Part shown: piece by piece, positions 1 to 11,981 of the stretch | How positions within the stretch are numbered: position 1 is the first letter of the stretch | Layout of the letters: the number at the start of each line of letters is the position of its first letter | Assembly (NCBI GenBank): GCA_028564705.1 | Contig: JAPXFQ010002460.1 | Span: 1,557,501 to 1,621,500, forward strand | Length of the DNA stretch: 64,000 nucleotides | Source of the DNA: Apricaphanius iberus | Taxonomy: Eukaryota; Chordata; Actinopteri; Cyprinodontiformes; Aphaniidae | Reading direction: 5' to 3' | The notes under the pieces: model-generated | The model's database searches: none | Told to the model about the DNA's origin: nothing | What the model saw: only the letters and a program-made list of their open reading frames with translations | Program-made: the position numbers and the translations under genes

Positions 1-169
1 TTTTCTGACTTTGGGACAACACTTAAAAAAAAAAAAAAAAAAATGGATGTCTTGGTGTATTATTACATATTATATACACATTTCCTAATTGCATGTTTTA
101 TAATATTTCAAGAAAAGTTAATAGAAGTTTCCATATATATATATTTTTTAAGCAAGTGGAGTATTAAAA

Positions 170-1190
170 TTGTACGATGGAGTATTAGGGCCATTTTTAA
201 CAAAAGACAAATATTTTGGAGTGAATTTGTCGCCCAAGAAAAATCTAATTATTCGATTAAAGTCACATATTATCCGGAAGAAAAAGAAATCAGAAATTCA
301 CTGATGTCAAGAAGTAGCAAAACTACGAGTAAAAACTCGTATTTAATAATTTCTAAGATTAATTGTACATATTTTCCAGAAAGAAATAAAAAAAAGTCTG
401 AAATTCTCAAGTTAAAATACAGAAAATTTTATATTAATTTCAGATATCTTCTTGGAAAAAACGTGTAATTCTCTGATGTAAAAAAGTAAAAAATTTGCAA
501 GAAAAAATAGTCATAATTTAAAAGGCATAATTTTCGATTTCGACTAGAAGATATTTCTGACATTGTAAAGTAAGAAAATTGTAAAAAAAAAAATGCTTTA
601 ATCATTGATATTTCTTAGTTTTTTCTCACAAATTTAAAGCAAAAAATACTGATTGATTAATTAATTCAGTTATTAATTAATTCAGTTATTAATAAATCCT
701 CAGGGTGAGTAGGAAGTAAAAGTGTTTAAAAATAAGGTCCAGGTTGAAAAACAAAAAAACAGTAATACCTGTTGTCCGGCCCTATAAATATTATTATAAA
801 CTGTGCATTTATAACAGATTAAATAACATGGATCCAAATATGACTTTAAAAAATGAACTTCTACTTTTAGTTAAAAGACAGAAAATTAGAGATTAATGTC
901 AGGTATTTTCTAGGAAAGAAAGCGCAATTATCTGACGTGGAAAAGCAGAACATTTTCGAGAACTAAGAAATTCATTTGATTAAATGCATACATTTATAGA
1001 TATTTCTAACCTTGTTAAAATCTTAAATTTGTAATGTCTTTCTCCTCGCAAATTGTCTACTTTTCCTCATCACAGAATTATGGTTTCTTTCTTAGAAAAT
1101 AAATAAAGTTAATCTCAAAATTTCTGTCTTTCAACAAATAATTTCACGACTTTTGTGACAGAGAATTTTTGGGCGGAAATTCACTCCGTT
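170..1190. repeat. Foldback repeat family, copy A (interrupted)
   Basis: Starts TACGATGGAGTATTAGGGCC; the arm contains GGAGTGAATTTGTCGCCC, and its inverted partner GGGCGGAAATTCACTCC occurs at 1173-1189. Each arm is made of units with AGAAATTC...TGATGT...AAAA...TTTCCAGAAA. The centre (about 640-890) is occupied by other repeat debris. The long open frame at 43-468 is AT-rich repeat, not a gene. Confidence 0.5.
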
Positions 1191-1376
1191 GTAGTTCCCC
1201 ACAGCAGATGGTGAGTTCGATTAAACCCATTTCCCTGGTTTAGGATAACTACAGATTAGAGAACCACCAGCTGGTATAACCGGACAGAACAACTCGGTCA
1301 CCATAACAACCCAAACGAAGCGGAGCATCTCCAGCTTTCATCTGGAACCCGAACCCACCACCTTACCTTGTGGACA

Positions 1377-1448
1377 GCAGCAGCTAGCAGCAGCAGCTAG
1401 CCGTTAGCAGCTAGGCGTTAGCAGCTAGCCGTTAGCAGCTAGCAGCGG
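1377..1448. repeat. GCTAGCAGC/GTTAGCAGCTAG short tandem repeat
   Basis: About 70 bp of imperfect 12-bp GCTAGCCGTTA-type repeats beside a small CpG-containing stretch (1450-1610). On the minus strand it precedes CCACAAG|GTAAGG at 1368, a donor-like site. Confidence 0.6.
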
Positions 1449-1719
1449 CATTAGCGAACAGGAGACGATGCGGAGAATCAGAGGAGCTGCCGCCGGTTAT
1501 CTTCCCAGTTTCAGCACGCGCTCATACGGAACCCCGCGCGCCAACTTCTGTCCTAAACAATTCAAAGCGAAGCATTCAGCACGCGACGCCGCGTGTTTGA
1601 CACTTAAAAAAATGTTAAAGAGGCACAACAGGTTTACCCGCGTGTTTCCGTATTTTTTACAGTCTATGGTTCCGCCTGATGCAAGACCTATGGCAAGCTC
1701 TTTTAAAATTTAATCAACG

Positions 1720-2920
1720 ACCACTTCTTTCCACAACAATACCGCACAGCGATGCGATGATAGAGATGTGCCTTAAAAATAACAGAGGGAAAAAATAGTT
1801 TACGGTCACAAATTGTAAATAAATACTTTAGAGGCCAGTTTAACACCAACTATTGATTACAGACGTTGCCTCGCTCCCTTGTAGGTTAAATTCCGATGCA
1901 CAAAACAAACGTGAATGAGCCATAAATAATCCTAGAGATTAGGGTTTCATTTTCCAACGGCTTGTGGTTTTCAGAAAGCCTCAGCAGCAGAGTTATGCAT
2001 CAGTTTCTGGGCAAAACGCTGCATGAGAAAACAGGGATAACTTGATAGCAAAGGGGGAAAGTTTACAAAGAGTATCCCTACATTCTGTCGCATTTATTGC
2101 ATGTCAGTTTAATTTTCCTCCTCCTAAAGTAGTAATTAAGCAATAACACAAATCTGAAGCAGTGATGAGAGCAGCAGCCTGTATGTGTAAATACAGTTTG
2201 AAATCATAGAGACTGGTCCAAACACACACACACACACGGGTTGCCACGTATACCGCCTGCTATGTAGGTAAATGAAACAAATGATGTTGACTGAGGAACC
2301 TCCAAACTACAAAGGCTCCGGGAAGTTTCTCAATTAACTTCACAAATATTCATTAACAACCTCCTCTTACCTAAGGTAGACCTTCTCCCACAGTTTGTCC
2401 GAACGTCCTCAACTAAAGCCAACTAATAATCTTCTGAGAAGCTTCACCCGACTCCGCCCCAAACACCCATTGGTGGATAACAGACACTAACTGTCAGTTT
2501 TTACACCTCCTCTTCAGCCAAGTGTGTGTTTTTATTATTATTTTTGGAGCGTAACCTTTCTCTGAATGAAACGTATCCAGGAGAACCATCCATGTGGGAG
2601 TCTAAAAGCAGGAAGATTTCTTCACCTGAAGCTTCATTTCTGTGACATATCAGGACTGGGTTGTGAGTTAAATGGGTCAAATATATCAACTATAGTCATC
2701 CGCCTGCGGACTGAATGAACTAGTCACCCAGAACAAAAAATATCGCACATATTTATGGTATTTTTAAAGTATGGTCAAAAGGGGGGGATATCTACTTCTA
2801 CCTGATTCAACCAGAACTTCTTGGCTGAAGATGATCCCCTTTTAAAGCTAATAGCGCCCTCTTCTGGACACGCTGTAAAACCAAATTCAAACGCCAAACT
2901 TCGGGTTATTTAATCAACAA
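1720..2920. other. Intergenic, no feature recognised
   Basis: AT-rich sequence with a short (CA)n at 2221-2238. I see no coding frame of note and no clear repeat ends. Confidence 0.5.
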
Positions 2921-2924
2921 TTTA

Positions 2925-3745
2925 TGCAATGGACCCGCATAAATTGTAAACAAAACAAAAAATCAATTTCCGCCCCCAAAAAAACTCTTAATGAGTTAAT
3001 TGCACATATTTTCCATACAGAAAAAGAACCTCGGAAATTCTCTGTCACAAAAGTTTTAAGATTACGAGTTAAGACCGAAATTTTGAGATTAATTTCAGAT
3101 ATTTTCTAGGATAAAAAGCGTAATACTTTGATGTAGAAAATAAGAACATTTTCCAGAAAAAAATCCTAGAAATTTCTATGATTAATGGAATACATTTTTT
3201 ATATCTAAATTAAGATATTTCTCACATTTTAAAGTCAGAAAACTGTTATAAAATATGTATGCCTTTAATCATAGAAATTTCTTCTTTTTTGTGTGCAAAT
3301 TTTCTACTTTTCTGCATCATAAAATAATGCTTTCTTTCCCTTCCCTTGATCTTAAATTAATCTCAACATTTTTGTCTTTTAACTTGTAATTTTAAGACTT
3401 TTGTGACAGAGACTTTTAGAGTTTTTTGACTGGAAAATATGTGCAATTAATCTCTGAAATAAGGAATTTTTACCTGTAATTTTATGCTTTCTTTCCTACA
3501 AAAGATCTGAAATTAATCAAAAAAATTCTGTCTTTTAACTCTTAATTTTACGATTTCTGTGACAAAGAATTTCAGATGGGTTTTTTTTCTGAAAAAATAT
3601 GTGCAATTACTTTCAGAACATCTGAGTTTTTACTGAGAATTTCAGTTTTTTTTTCTGAAAAATAGTTCAGAGAGTTTTTTAGGGCAAAAATTTACTCAAA
3701 AAATTTTTTTTGTTTACAATGGCCCTAATACTCCGTTGTAAAGAT
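2925..3745. repeat. Foldback repeat family, copy B
   Basis: Left ATTGTAAACAAAACAAAAAA then TTTCCGCCC; right GGGCAAAAATTTACTC then TTTGTTTACAATGGCCCTAA. The arms are long imperfect inverted repeats built from AGAAATT/TTAATCTC and TCTGTCACAAAAG/CTTTTGTGACAGAG pairs. Confidence 0.6.
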
Positions 3746-3759
3746 CTGCAGAATTACAA

Positions 3760-5840
3760 CGCAAAATAAAAAAAGGATTTGTTCAGCCAAAATATTTTTA
3801 CCAGTAATGATCTCAAAAGTGTGGTGTGCATTTGTTTTCTACCCCCTTTACTCTGACACTTCTAAACAAAATTAATTGAATCCTGTTTTCTCCAATTTTA
3901 ACTATTTTTATAACAAATCCAATGCAGGTGTTCTGTTAAGTCCTCACAGGTTTTGTTCAGAAACAGGGAACTTAGCCACTGCTTAGGGTATTTCATATTT
4001 CTTTACTGAGAATGAGAATGCTGTTGTATTGCATTTGATTTAATAGTTTAGAAATAATTGAAACTATTTTAAATTATTTAACATTTAAATTTAAGAAATA
4101 CATTAGAAATGTAAATCTGAAGCAACTTTTGCAAATTTATGGTCACAGACTCTCTTTCCAATCTGACTGAGTTTGAGCCGTTTACTAAAGGAGAATAAAT
4201 AAAAGGTTGTTCAACAAAAAAAAAAAATTGTCAAATCATGCCACACTTTTTGGATTTGTTGTAATTTTAAAAATGATATCTTCCATGCTTTAGCTTCCAT
4301 TTCATCCTGGACTGTCAGATTAAACCCAAACAAGAAACAATAAGGTCTGTGGTTGTAACACAACAAAATGACGAGGTGTGTGAATTTCTTTTCTACTTTT
4401 AGTTTTACTACTAGAAACGCGCTGCAGCAGAGCAGCGGCGTCAGTTCAGCCAAAGCTAAGGTATGGTAAGGTCTACGCGCCGCATTAACTACAGAATTAA
4501 ATCAACATGTCCAGCAAATAATCATAACAAAAGTGTGGTTAGGAAATGTTGAACTTTTCCAGATGCCTTTCACTCACATCCCACATATTTATGGAAACAA
4601 ACACACAACTACACACGTAACTCAATCAATTCAGCCAAATGCGCCGTTACGCATCTTTTTTTAGCACCATGAACAGGTCTAGGACGCACCAGGGAATTGC
4701 AACGACACCACATGTAGATAAGGTGAGGGTCGCGCCGGTAACTTCAGTCATCGTTGGTTCTAAAAAGTAGGGAGTCCATCAAATAAATGAGTGAAACATT
4801 AATGTATCCGATGCAAATATGTTGTTTTTTTTTCCCCCACTACAACAACAGAGTCTATAAATGCCACTCGATAACAGTAAGCCAAAGTTTTCTGCTTTAT
4901 TTTAATTTTTAGCTATAATTAGCATATCAAATTGTGATCATTAGAGACTACTCATAATTATAGACTGGGAGAAGCCACAGTTCAAGGTGGAGGGAGGATC
5001 GAAATCGATTGTTTTGTTCTAATTTTCATTTGTACTTAATTTATATGTATTGAATAAAATACTAAATAAAAACTGACAGAATAATTCCATAAATTTATAT
5101 TAAAAACACACAAAACATGACAACATTTTCCCCTGGCCCAACTGACGTCTCTGCAGCAGAGATTCCCAAATACTCCAGGAGGTCACAGAATCCACCAAAT
5201 AAAATCCTCTGCAGTCCAATGTGAGATCATCTGTCCAACAGCTGGAGCTTAGTGGCTCAAAATCTAGAGTGCAGCACACAACAAAAACAAAACCAGTTAG
5301 AAATGCACAACAGAGCAGCAAGAGAAAGAATCAAGACTCTCCGATTGTTGTTTTTTCAGGTTAGTGAAGAGACCGACTGTGGCGGGAGCAGGACGTGGAG
5401 CAAGAACCCAGCCGGGAACAATGAAGACCATTTGGATGTTGACGCCATCTTGGCTCTGTCCGTCTCACAGCTTTCGGTGACGTACGCCGCGTCACTGGCT
5501 TTACAGTAACTCAAGAAACACAGATAAACCTCAAGCAATTAACCAATACGGCAAAACCATTGTGACAACGATGTAGAACCTCATGTGGCAAGGCTTTCTA
5601 ACAAGGACAGCCTCAGAAATAATCAAAACCAAATGACATGATCATGACAGCTGCAGCCAAAGATGTGAGAAGAAAAGCATGCAGACACACCCAATGAACC
5701 GAAGCCATGTTGAACCCAAAACTGTTCTCCATGCAAGTGGTGGTGTTTGCTGTTGAAGGTGGCTCCATGTGTCATTATCCTTGCTGCTCCTGCATGCATC
5801 ACTAAGTAAATACTGTCAGGCTTTTGTAAACTGGTTTAAC
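3760..5840. other. Intergenic, no confident feature
   Basis: Short frames on both strands (such as 4211-4453 minus, 5100-5321 minus and 5252-5509 plus) have no recognisable domain or splice context. A small CG-containing patch at 4420-4480 has no further support. Confidence 0.4.
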
Positions 5841-5849
5841 GTTGTAATC

Positions 5850-6345
5850 ATCTAAATGTTTCATCTGGGAAGGATTTCATGTTATAATAGTTTTACAGAG
5901 AGACATAAAAGCTTTGAGCTGAAGGTGAAGCCACCAGAATCACTCCAGGAGCTCATCAACGACTCATCCAGGAGGTCCAGGAGAACATCTGGAGCTCTGC
6001 AGGCCTCACTGCCTCAACTAAGGTCAGAGGTCATAATTCAGTAATGAGAAAGCAAGAGAATGGCCTCCATGGGAGAGTTCCAGGACCAGAACCACTGCTG
6101 ACCCAGAAGACCCGCCTCAGGTTCACCTAAAACATTTTTATTGATCCTGAAGGCAGATGAGACAAAAGTGGACCTTTTATGGAAGGTGTTGGTCCTGTTA
6201 CATCGGGGGTGTAACTGACAGCGTTTCAGTGCAATAAACTATGATCCAAAACATACAAACGAGGTAAAGGTTTCAGAGTGGCCTAGTCAAAGTCTGGACA
6301 TCAGTCTGAGAACGATACTAAGGCATGACCTGAAACTGATTGAAA
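5850..6345 (+). pseudogene. Decayed Tc1-like transposase fragment
   Basis: Nucleotide phrases typical of Tc1 transposase genes survive in order: GGTCCAGGAGAACATCTGGA, GGAGCTCTGCAGGCCTCACT, CATGGGAGAGTTCCA, GATGAGACAAAAGTGGACCT, ATGATCCAAAACATACAA and GTGGCCTAGTCAAAGTCTGG. Frames are broken by many indels and an internal part is missing. It is a different family from the intact copy at 49 kb. Confidence 0.6.
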
Positions 6346-7182
6346 AAAAATCCAATGGGTCTGAATTAACAGCTGGCCGCCTTTCTTCACTCTTCTACTT
6401 TTCTCTCCTACTACTCTCTAGTTGTATTATTTGCTGTCATATCGTCTGTTAAAATTATTTTCTCTGTGTTTTTCTCTGCATAGAAGCTTCACCTCGTCTG
6501 GTATCCTGCTCAGCTGTGAAGCCTTGTTGGCGGGAAGCATCCCAGGAACTGAACATCCTCCATGTCCTGTTTATCAACTTTTTACGTTATTTCACATCGG
6601 AAGTACTCCTACATCCGTTCTTTCTGCGTCTCTGCTCTGTTTTCTCAAATCCCCAGATGTTTGTGGCAGATTGCCGCTTGTACTTAGCCAGAAACTGAAC
6701 TGAAATGTAATTTATTTAAATCGAACAACTGGTGAGCTGGGTCAGACTCTCTGGTACAGCAATTCAATGGTTTGAGTCTTAACTCAAGAACAGGAACTTC
6801 TTTGTGTCAATTTATCATCAGAACAAACATAAATCACATGTGGGGTCCCCCAGGGCTCCATCCTAGGGCCTCTTCTATTTAATATCTACATGCTCCCAGT
6901 GACCCAGATTATAACAGCCAACATCATTAGTTACCGTAACTATGCAGATGATACTCAGCTTTACATTACAATGTCACCAGGTGACTTTGATCCCATCCAG
7001 ACCCTAAATTATTGCATTAAACAAATATATAGCTGGATGTCTCATAACGTTCTCCAGCTGAAAAGAAACAAAACTGAATTAATTATTTTTGGACCAAAAG
7101 AGGAACGATCCAGAATCAGCACACAGCTTCAGTTGGTCCAACTAGAAACTACCAACCAGGCCAGAAATCTAGGTGTAATAAT

Positions 7183-7768
7183 CAGTGTTGGGCAAGTTAC
7201 AAAGAAATCGTAATATATTTCACATTACTAGTTACAATGTCAAAAATGTAATATGTTTGCATTACATATTACTGTCTTAAAAATATAACTGAGTTACACT
7301 ACTTTAAGTTACTTTTGGCAAAATATTTTAAATATCTAACACGACTTCTAACCACCGTAACTTATCTATTTACATTTTACACAAGTGTCACACCCCAAAT
7401 ACTGTATTTTAACACTATTTTATCAAAATTAAGCCTCAAGTTCCTTTGCATGCCTTCTGTTTCATGGTAATTTTTGTTAAATCTAATTAAAAAAAAGATG
7501 ACAAAGATGGTTGACAAAGATGAGACTCTGATGTCTGGTTAGGAAAACATGGTGGATCTTGTTCTACCATATCCAACTTGATTTGGTCTGTTCCATTAGT
7601 CGGCCAGAAAAACAATTTATAATACATTTGTAACTTGAGTTACTTAAATTGTAACTAGTAATATATTGTTGTATATTTTGTAAGTAATGCATTACATTAC
7701 TTAGTTACTGAAAAAAGTAATATGTTCCTGTAACTCATTACTTTTGTAATGCATTACTCCCAACACTG
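7183..7768. mobile_element. hAT-type MITE inside the L2 LINE
   Basis: Ends CAGTGTTGGG and CCCAACACTG, with a perfect 8-bp target duplication GTAATAAT on each side (7175-7182, 7769-7776). The 586-bp body is made of TAACTTAAGT- and ATTACTAGTTACA-like repeats and has no coding capacity. The 8-bp duplication and CAG...CTG ends point to hAT. Confidence 0.85.
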
Positions 7769-8137
7769 GTAATAATGGACTCAGACCAGAACCTCCAGGG
7801 TCACATAAAGGCAATAACAAGGTCGGCTTTCTATCAGCTGAGGAACATTTCTAGGATTAAAGGAATGATGACACAATGAGACCTAGAAAAACTCATCCAT
7901 GCGTTTATGATTACTGTAACAGTATCTTCACAGGTCTACCTAAAAAGTCACTCAGACAGCTGCAGCTGATCCAGAACGCTGCTGCTCGTGTTCTCACTAG
8001 AACCAGGACAGTAGAACACATCACCCCAGTTCTAAAGTCCTTCCTCTGACTCCCTGTAGCTCAGAGAATAAACTGCTTTTATTAGTTTATAAATCATTGA
8101 ATGGTTTATAGCACCAGAGTACATTAGAGATCTGCTA

Positions 8138-8882
8138 CACACACAAAAAAATTTGGGTTATTTACTCAAAGCAACTGCTGGGTTATGAAATGTATAACCC
8201 ATTTTAGGCTATTATTTGGTTTATTTTTGTGCATGCATTGGGTTAAACACAGTTGGGTTACATACAGTCTTTGGTTAAAATCAATCAACCCAACAAACAT
8301 CAATTGATTCAGGACCTGGGTTGTTATTTTTTTTTTTTTAAAGCACTTTATTGAACAACAATATACAGTATACAAACAAAGGAATAAATGAGGCTCTGAA
8401 CGTGAACTCGTCCCGTTTTCCAAACGGATCACCCACCGTCGACCCAGGTCAATCGTCTGTTCACACTGTACGCCTATATCCAATTCACATTGACTCTATC
8501 GCATTACATTCTGTATGTGGTTATCAGCCTTGTGAGGAAAGAGTGCTATACAAATAAATCATGGAAACATATATGGATGCAGCACATCTGTTTGGGTTTT
8601 CAGCCATTAACAAAACGAGTTAAAGAAAAGTCCATTAGCTTTTGGTCATGTTTGAATTCGTCAAATACTCTGCTGTTTTGCTCAAATGACACGTAGATCT
8701 TGTGTTCGGGAGGTTGGCGGTTCGAGACCCGCCATTGCGTCACTGGTTTAAAGCTGATATTGATTCTACCCAGCATTTAAATTAAATGTCTAACCCATTT
8801 TGTTGGGTCAAATTAACTACTGCTGGGTTGGTCCAATAGTTACCCAAGTTGGGTTGATTTTAACCCAGGATTTTTATCATGG
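8138..8882. mobile_element. TA-flanked MITE inside the L2 LINE, with tRNA-like block
   Basis: Inverted ends contain AAAATTTGGGTTA on the left and TTAACCCAGGATTTTTATCA on the right; both sides are followed by TA, as in Tc1/mariner derivatives. The body has many GGGTTA/TAACCC motifs. Inside is a pol III B-box match, GGTTCGAGACC at 8719-8729, and a GAGTGCTATACAAATAAA tail near 8541-8558, so a SINE or LINE fragment seems to be carried within it. Exact ends are less sure than for the neighbouring hAT element. Confidence 0.6.
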
Positions 8883-9531
8883 TACAAACCATCCAGATCA
8901 CTCAGTTCCTCCAGCTCTAGTTTACTGATCGTCCCTAGAACCAGAACCAAACATGGAGAAGCAGCTTTTAGTTTCTATGCTCCTCATATCTGGAACAAAC
9001 TACCAGAATGCAAAGCTGCAGAGACACTGAACTGTTTTAAATCAAAACTCGTCTATTTAGACATGCTTATGAGTGACTGTTACGACTTTTGCGTTCATTC
9101 TTTTTATTTACTGTTATCGCTTAAATGTTTTCTGTTTTTAGTTTTCATAATGGTGCATTTTCTCTTGCGCTCTAATCACTGAGTGTTTTCTTTTCTTCTG
9201 ATTACCGTTGTTGCTAAATGTTTTAGTTGATTCTTGTGTTTCATCAGTTTTTAAATGTTCATCATTTTTACACAGATTCTCTGTCATAAATGTTCGTTTA
9301 TGCTTACTTTTGGTGATTCTATGATTCAATGAGTCACATCTTTGTAATCGGGTAAAGCACCTTGAATTTCCTTTTGTTGAAATAAAATCGCCTTGCCTTC
9401 GGTATTTCTTATAAGAACTGAATTGAGTTTCATGTTGCCAATGCGATGCCAGTCAACTGTTGCTTTAAGCTGCTGTCTGTTAGGTTGAACACCAGAAAAT
9501 AGTCACTTTAACGTATTGATGGGTTAAAAAT

Positions 9532-9896
9532 GGGCTGCGCAGTGGTTAGCGCTGTTGCCTTGCAGCAAGAAGGTTGTGGGTTCGTATCCCGGCCCAGGGT
9601 CTTTCTGCATGGAGTTTGCATGTTCTCCCCGTGTATGCGTGGGTTCTCTCCGGTTACTCCGGCTTCCTCCCACAGTCCAAAAACATGCATGATAGGTGAA
9701 TTGATCACTCTAAATTGTCCCTAGGAATGAATGTGAGTGGGAATGGTTGTCTGTCTCTCTGTGTTGGCCCTGCAACAGACTGGCGTCCTGTTCAGGGTGT
9801 ACCCTGCCTAACGCCTGATAATTGCTGGGATAGGCTCCAGCTGCCCCGTGACCCTGAATTGGATAAGCGGTTAAGAAGATGGATGGATGGATGGAT
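9532..9896 (+). repeat. tRNA-headed SINE-like repeat with GGAT tail
   Basis: Begins GGGCTGCGCAGTGGTTAGCG with a B-box-like GGTTCGTATCCC around 9578. It continues with the very common fish block GAGTTTGCATGTTCTCCCCG ... CTCCCACAGTCCAAAAACAT ... GGGATAGGCTCCAGCTGCCC and ends in (GGAT)n. A direct repeat GGGTTAAAAAT flanks it (9521-9531 and 9897-9907), consistent with target-primed insertion. Not a functional tRNA gene. Confidence 0.8.
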
Positions 9897-10158
9897 GGGT
9901 TAAAAATCTAACCAGGAGAGCTGTTAAAACAACCCAGGCCTGGGTCCACCCGGGTTGCAACAGTTCTTATAGCTTTTTGAAGCGTTATTTTATAGAGTTA
10001 ATCTGTTTCTCAGAGTTTCTGCTTTCATGATTAGGAAAAAAAACAAACAACTTCTCTGTATTATAAAAGGCGTCATTTGTTAAAGACGCGTCATTCTCAG
10101 CTGGTTCACATGAGTGATCCAAAGTAAATATTTTTACCTCTAAGGTAAGGTCATGTTT

Positions 10159-10168
10159 GGGGCGGGGC
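10159..10168 (+). promoter_or_regulatory. GC box (Sp1/KLF-type) upstream of eps8l1
   Basis: The perfect GC box GGGGCGGGGC lies about 40 bp before the presumed first exon, in a locally GC-rich window within AT-rich surroundings. No TATA box is apparent. It is a plausible core promoter element, inferred from position only. Confidence 0.45.
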
Positions 10169-10199
10169 TGAGCGCGGCGACACACCTTTGGGTTTTTGT

Positions 10200-10264
10200 C
10201 GTGATGTAGAGGAGGAGCGGATCAGAGAGGCAGCAGCAGGACGAACGGACGCCTGGTGCTGAAG
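10200..10264 (+). other. eps8l1: Candidate noncoding first exon of the eps8l1-like gene
   Basis: A GC-rich stretch ends at GGTGCTGAAG followed by the donor GTGAGT at 10265. It has no usable ATG (the only one is followed at once by TAG). It lies 3 kb upstream of the exon with the start codon, whose acceptor is at about 13240 (TATTTCTAG). The exon's 5' limit is a guess. Confidence 0.45.
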
Positions 10265-10816
10265 GTGAGTTCATCCATCATATCAGCTCCTACTTATGTT
10301 TAGCCTGCCCTGTTCAGATTCAACGACTGTCATACGGAGAGGGCAAAGAACTGTGAAAATGTGCGTAATTATTAGGTTTCTATTAGACTTGTAAGACCTG
10401 TATCGGTTCACTTGAATTTCAAACTTCACTCACTGACTAAACTGGCTTTACTAACTGCGGATCCATCCCTGTTTTCTATTTATAACCAGTTTAACACCTT
10501 TCTGTTTCACTCTGAGCCGTTAAAACAGATTTATGCCTCCGATGGGAGCTGAGGGAAGAGAGGAAACGTAGCGACACTCAGTGTTTGCTCTCTTCCCGTG
10601 AATCCTGGTCCCATGTACAGCGAGGTGCTGAAAGATTGAACGGTGAGATTGCAGTGTGGCCCGACTGGTTAGGCAGCTCGCTGTCACATCATCACCCCGC
10701 GTTGCTGAGGTGGAGCCGGGTTAGGCTGACAGACTGAAGCAGGGGGAGGGATTATTTGAAAAAAGCTATTCAGAGATAGACCATCAGCATCAGATAAAGC
10801 ATCCAAAAGTTTGGGA

Positions 10817-11970
10817 CCAAAAAGTAGTATAGATTACCTTAAAATAAGTAGAGAAAAGTATATGTAAGTACACTAATACAAATATACTTTCAGATTACTA
10901 ACAAGTTTACTGTTTGTGCTAAACTGGCCGACTCTAAATTTATGAAAGTACACTTTGAAGTCGTGTTCTAGGTTTTTAGTTTCCTTGCAATGAACTTTAA
11001 GTCTACTTTTAGATCATGAACGTACACTTTAATGCAAACTGAAAGTAATCTTCCAGTTACACTACTGTTTCACTACCAGTAAACTTCTTGTGCCGATTTT
11101 AGTTTACAAAAAAAAATGAAGAATGCTGAGTCGAAGGTTTGAATGAGTGACCCTGCGATTACTAACCGAGCTCCTAACTCCGGAGCCACAGAAGGGATGC
11201 AACGATACCACTTTCTTTCAAAACCGGTACCATACCGATACTTGGATCAGAGTACCTACCAATACAGAATACCAATGCCGACACTTCTATCACACAAATA
11301 AATAGCTATCAATTGGGAGTACGGTTTTATTTTCTTCTGTGCTTGTTACAAGAAATGATGGATAAAAAAAATAAAATATTAATAAAAATGACCAAAGAAC
11401 ATAAAAAGTAATATTTTCTGTGAAATTATTTCTGCATTTCGGTTAACATTAGCCAATGCAGATACGAGTACATCAGGCAGTATTGGTATCGGTGCATTCC
11501 TAGTTATGTTTATATGGCCCACCTAGGGATGCAACAATACCACTTTTTCAAACTGATACGATACCGAAACTTGGATACAGAGTACCAGTGCCAATTAAAA
11601 AAAATGCTATGAATTGAAATAGTAAAAAAGAAAATGTGACAAACAGATTTGGGTATTTTATTTGGCTCAAAAGATTTCCAGTAAATAAACCAACGAACAA
11701 TCCTCTGAAACAGAACTGAGTGTAAAACTGTCTGAAATAAAATGTACTATTAATACACTACCACTTAAGTATATCAGTCAAAACTTTACATAAAAATATG
11801 AGCAAAGTATACTTAGACTTTTAGTATGTTTTTTAGTAAAATCCAAGTATCGGTAATATAAAATCTGCAAAGTATATCTAAAGTACATTAAGAGTAAACT
11901 GAAAGTATACTCTCCTATTTTTAGTTTGAAATAAGAATACTTAAAGTATAATTGCATATACTACTTTTGG
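10817..11970. repeat. AAGTA-rich MITE, host of nested hAT copies
   Basis: Left CCAAAAAGTAGTATAG and right TATACTACTTTTGG are inverted; the arms contain many AAGTACACT/AAGTATACT motifs (10840-11080, 11740-11960). Two hAT MITEs are nested inside. Noncoding. Confidence 0.5.
11190..11640. repeat. MITE pair block, copy 1 (eps8l1 intron 1)
   Basis: A GGGATGCAACGATACC-type hAT MITE (about 11194-11501), 22 bp of spacer and the left part of a second MITE (from 11524, truncated near 11625). The spacer and the second insertion junction also occur at 16.65-17.06 kb. It lies inside a larger AAGTA-rich element (10817-11970). Confidence 0.65.
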
Positions 11971-11981
11971 AGAAGCTAACT

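Larger units (their letters stand above)
6740..9400 (+). mobile_element. 5'-truncated L2-like LINE, broken by two nested elements
   Basis: Translation gives reverse-transcriptase motifs around 6841-6960 ([17 protein letters not shown], with one frame break, then NYADDTQLY, the YADD active site) and LGVI at 7170. Later parts encode the typical L2 end: SFYAPHIWNKLPECKAAE near 8965-9020. It ends with a GTAAAGCACCTTGAATTTCC-type tail and AAATAAAATCGCCTTGCC. The coding frame is broken by stops. Insertions at 7183-7768 and 8138-8882 split it, so about 1.3 kb of LINE remains. Confidence 0.8.

Noticed and set aside
43..468. 141-codon plus-strand frame at the left edge
   Set aside because: Extremely Ile/Tyr/Lys/Phe-rich translation of AT-rich foldback repeat; no domain.
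1468..1713. 81-codon frame MRRIRGAAAGYL...
   Set aside because: Contains a sequence phrase (TTTTTTACAGTCTATGGTTC) common in fish repeats; no domain or splice support.
5252..5509. 85-codon plus frame and overlapping minus frame
   Set aside because: Low complexity, no recognisable motif; an acceptor-like TTTTTTCAG lies inside but no partner exon.
8719..8729. B box as sign of a tRNA gene
   Set aside because: No cloverleaf or matching A box could be drawn; it lies inside a MITE, so SINE debris is a better reading.
9532..9620. tRNA gene at the SINE head
   Set aside because: Direct repeats flank the whole 365-bp unit and the tail is a GGAT repeat, so it is a retroposon.
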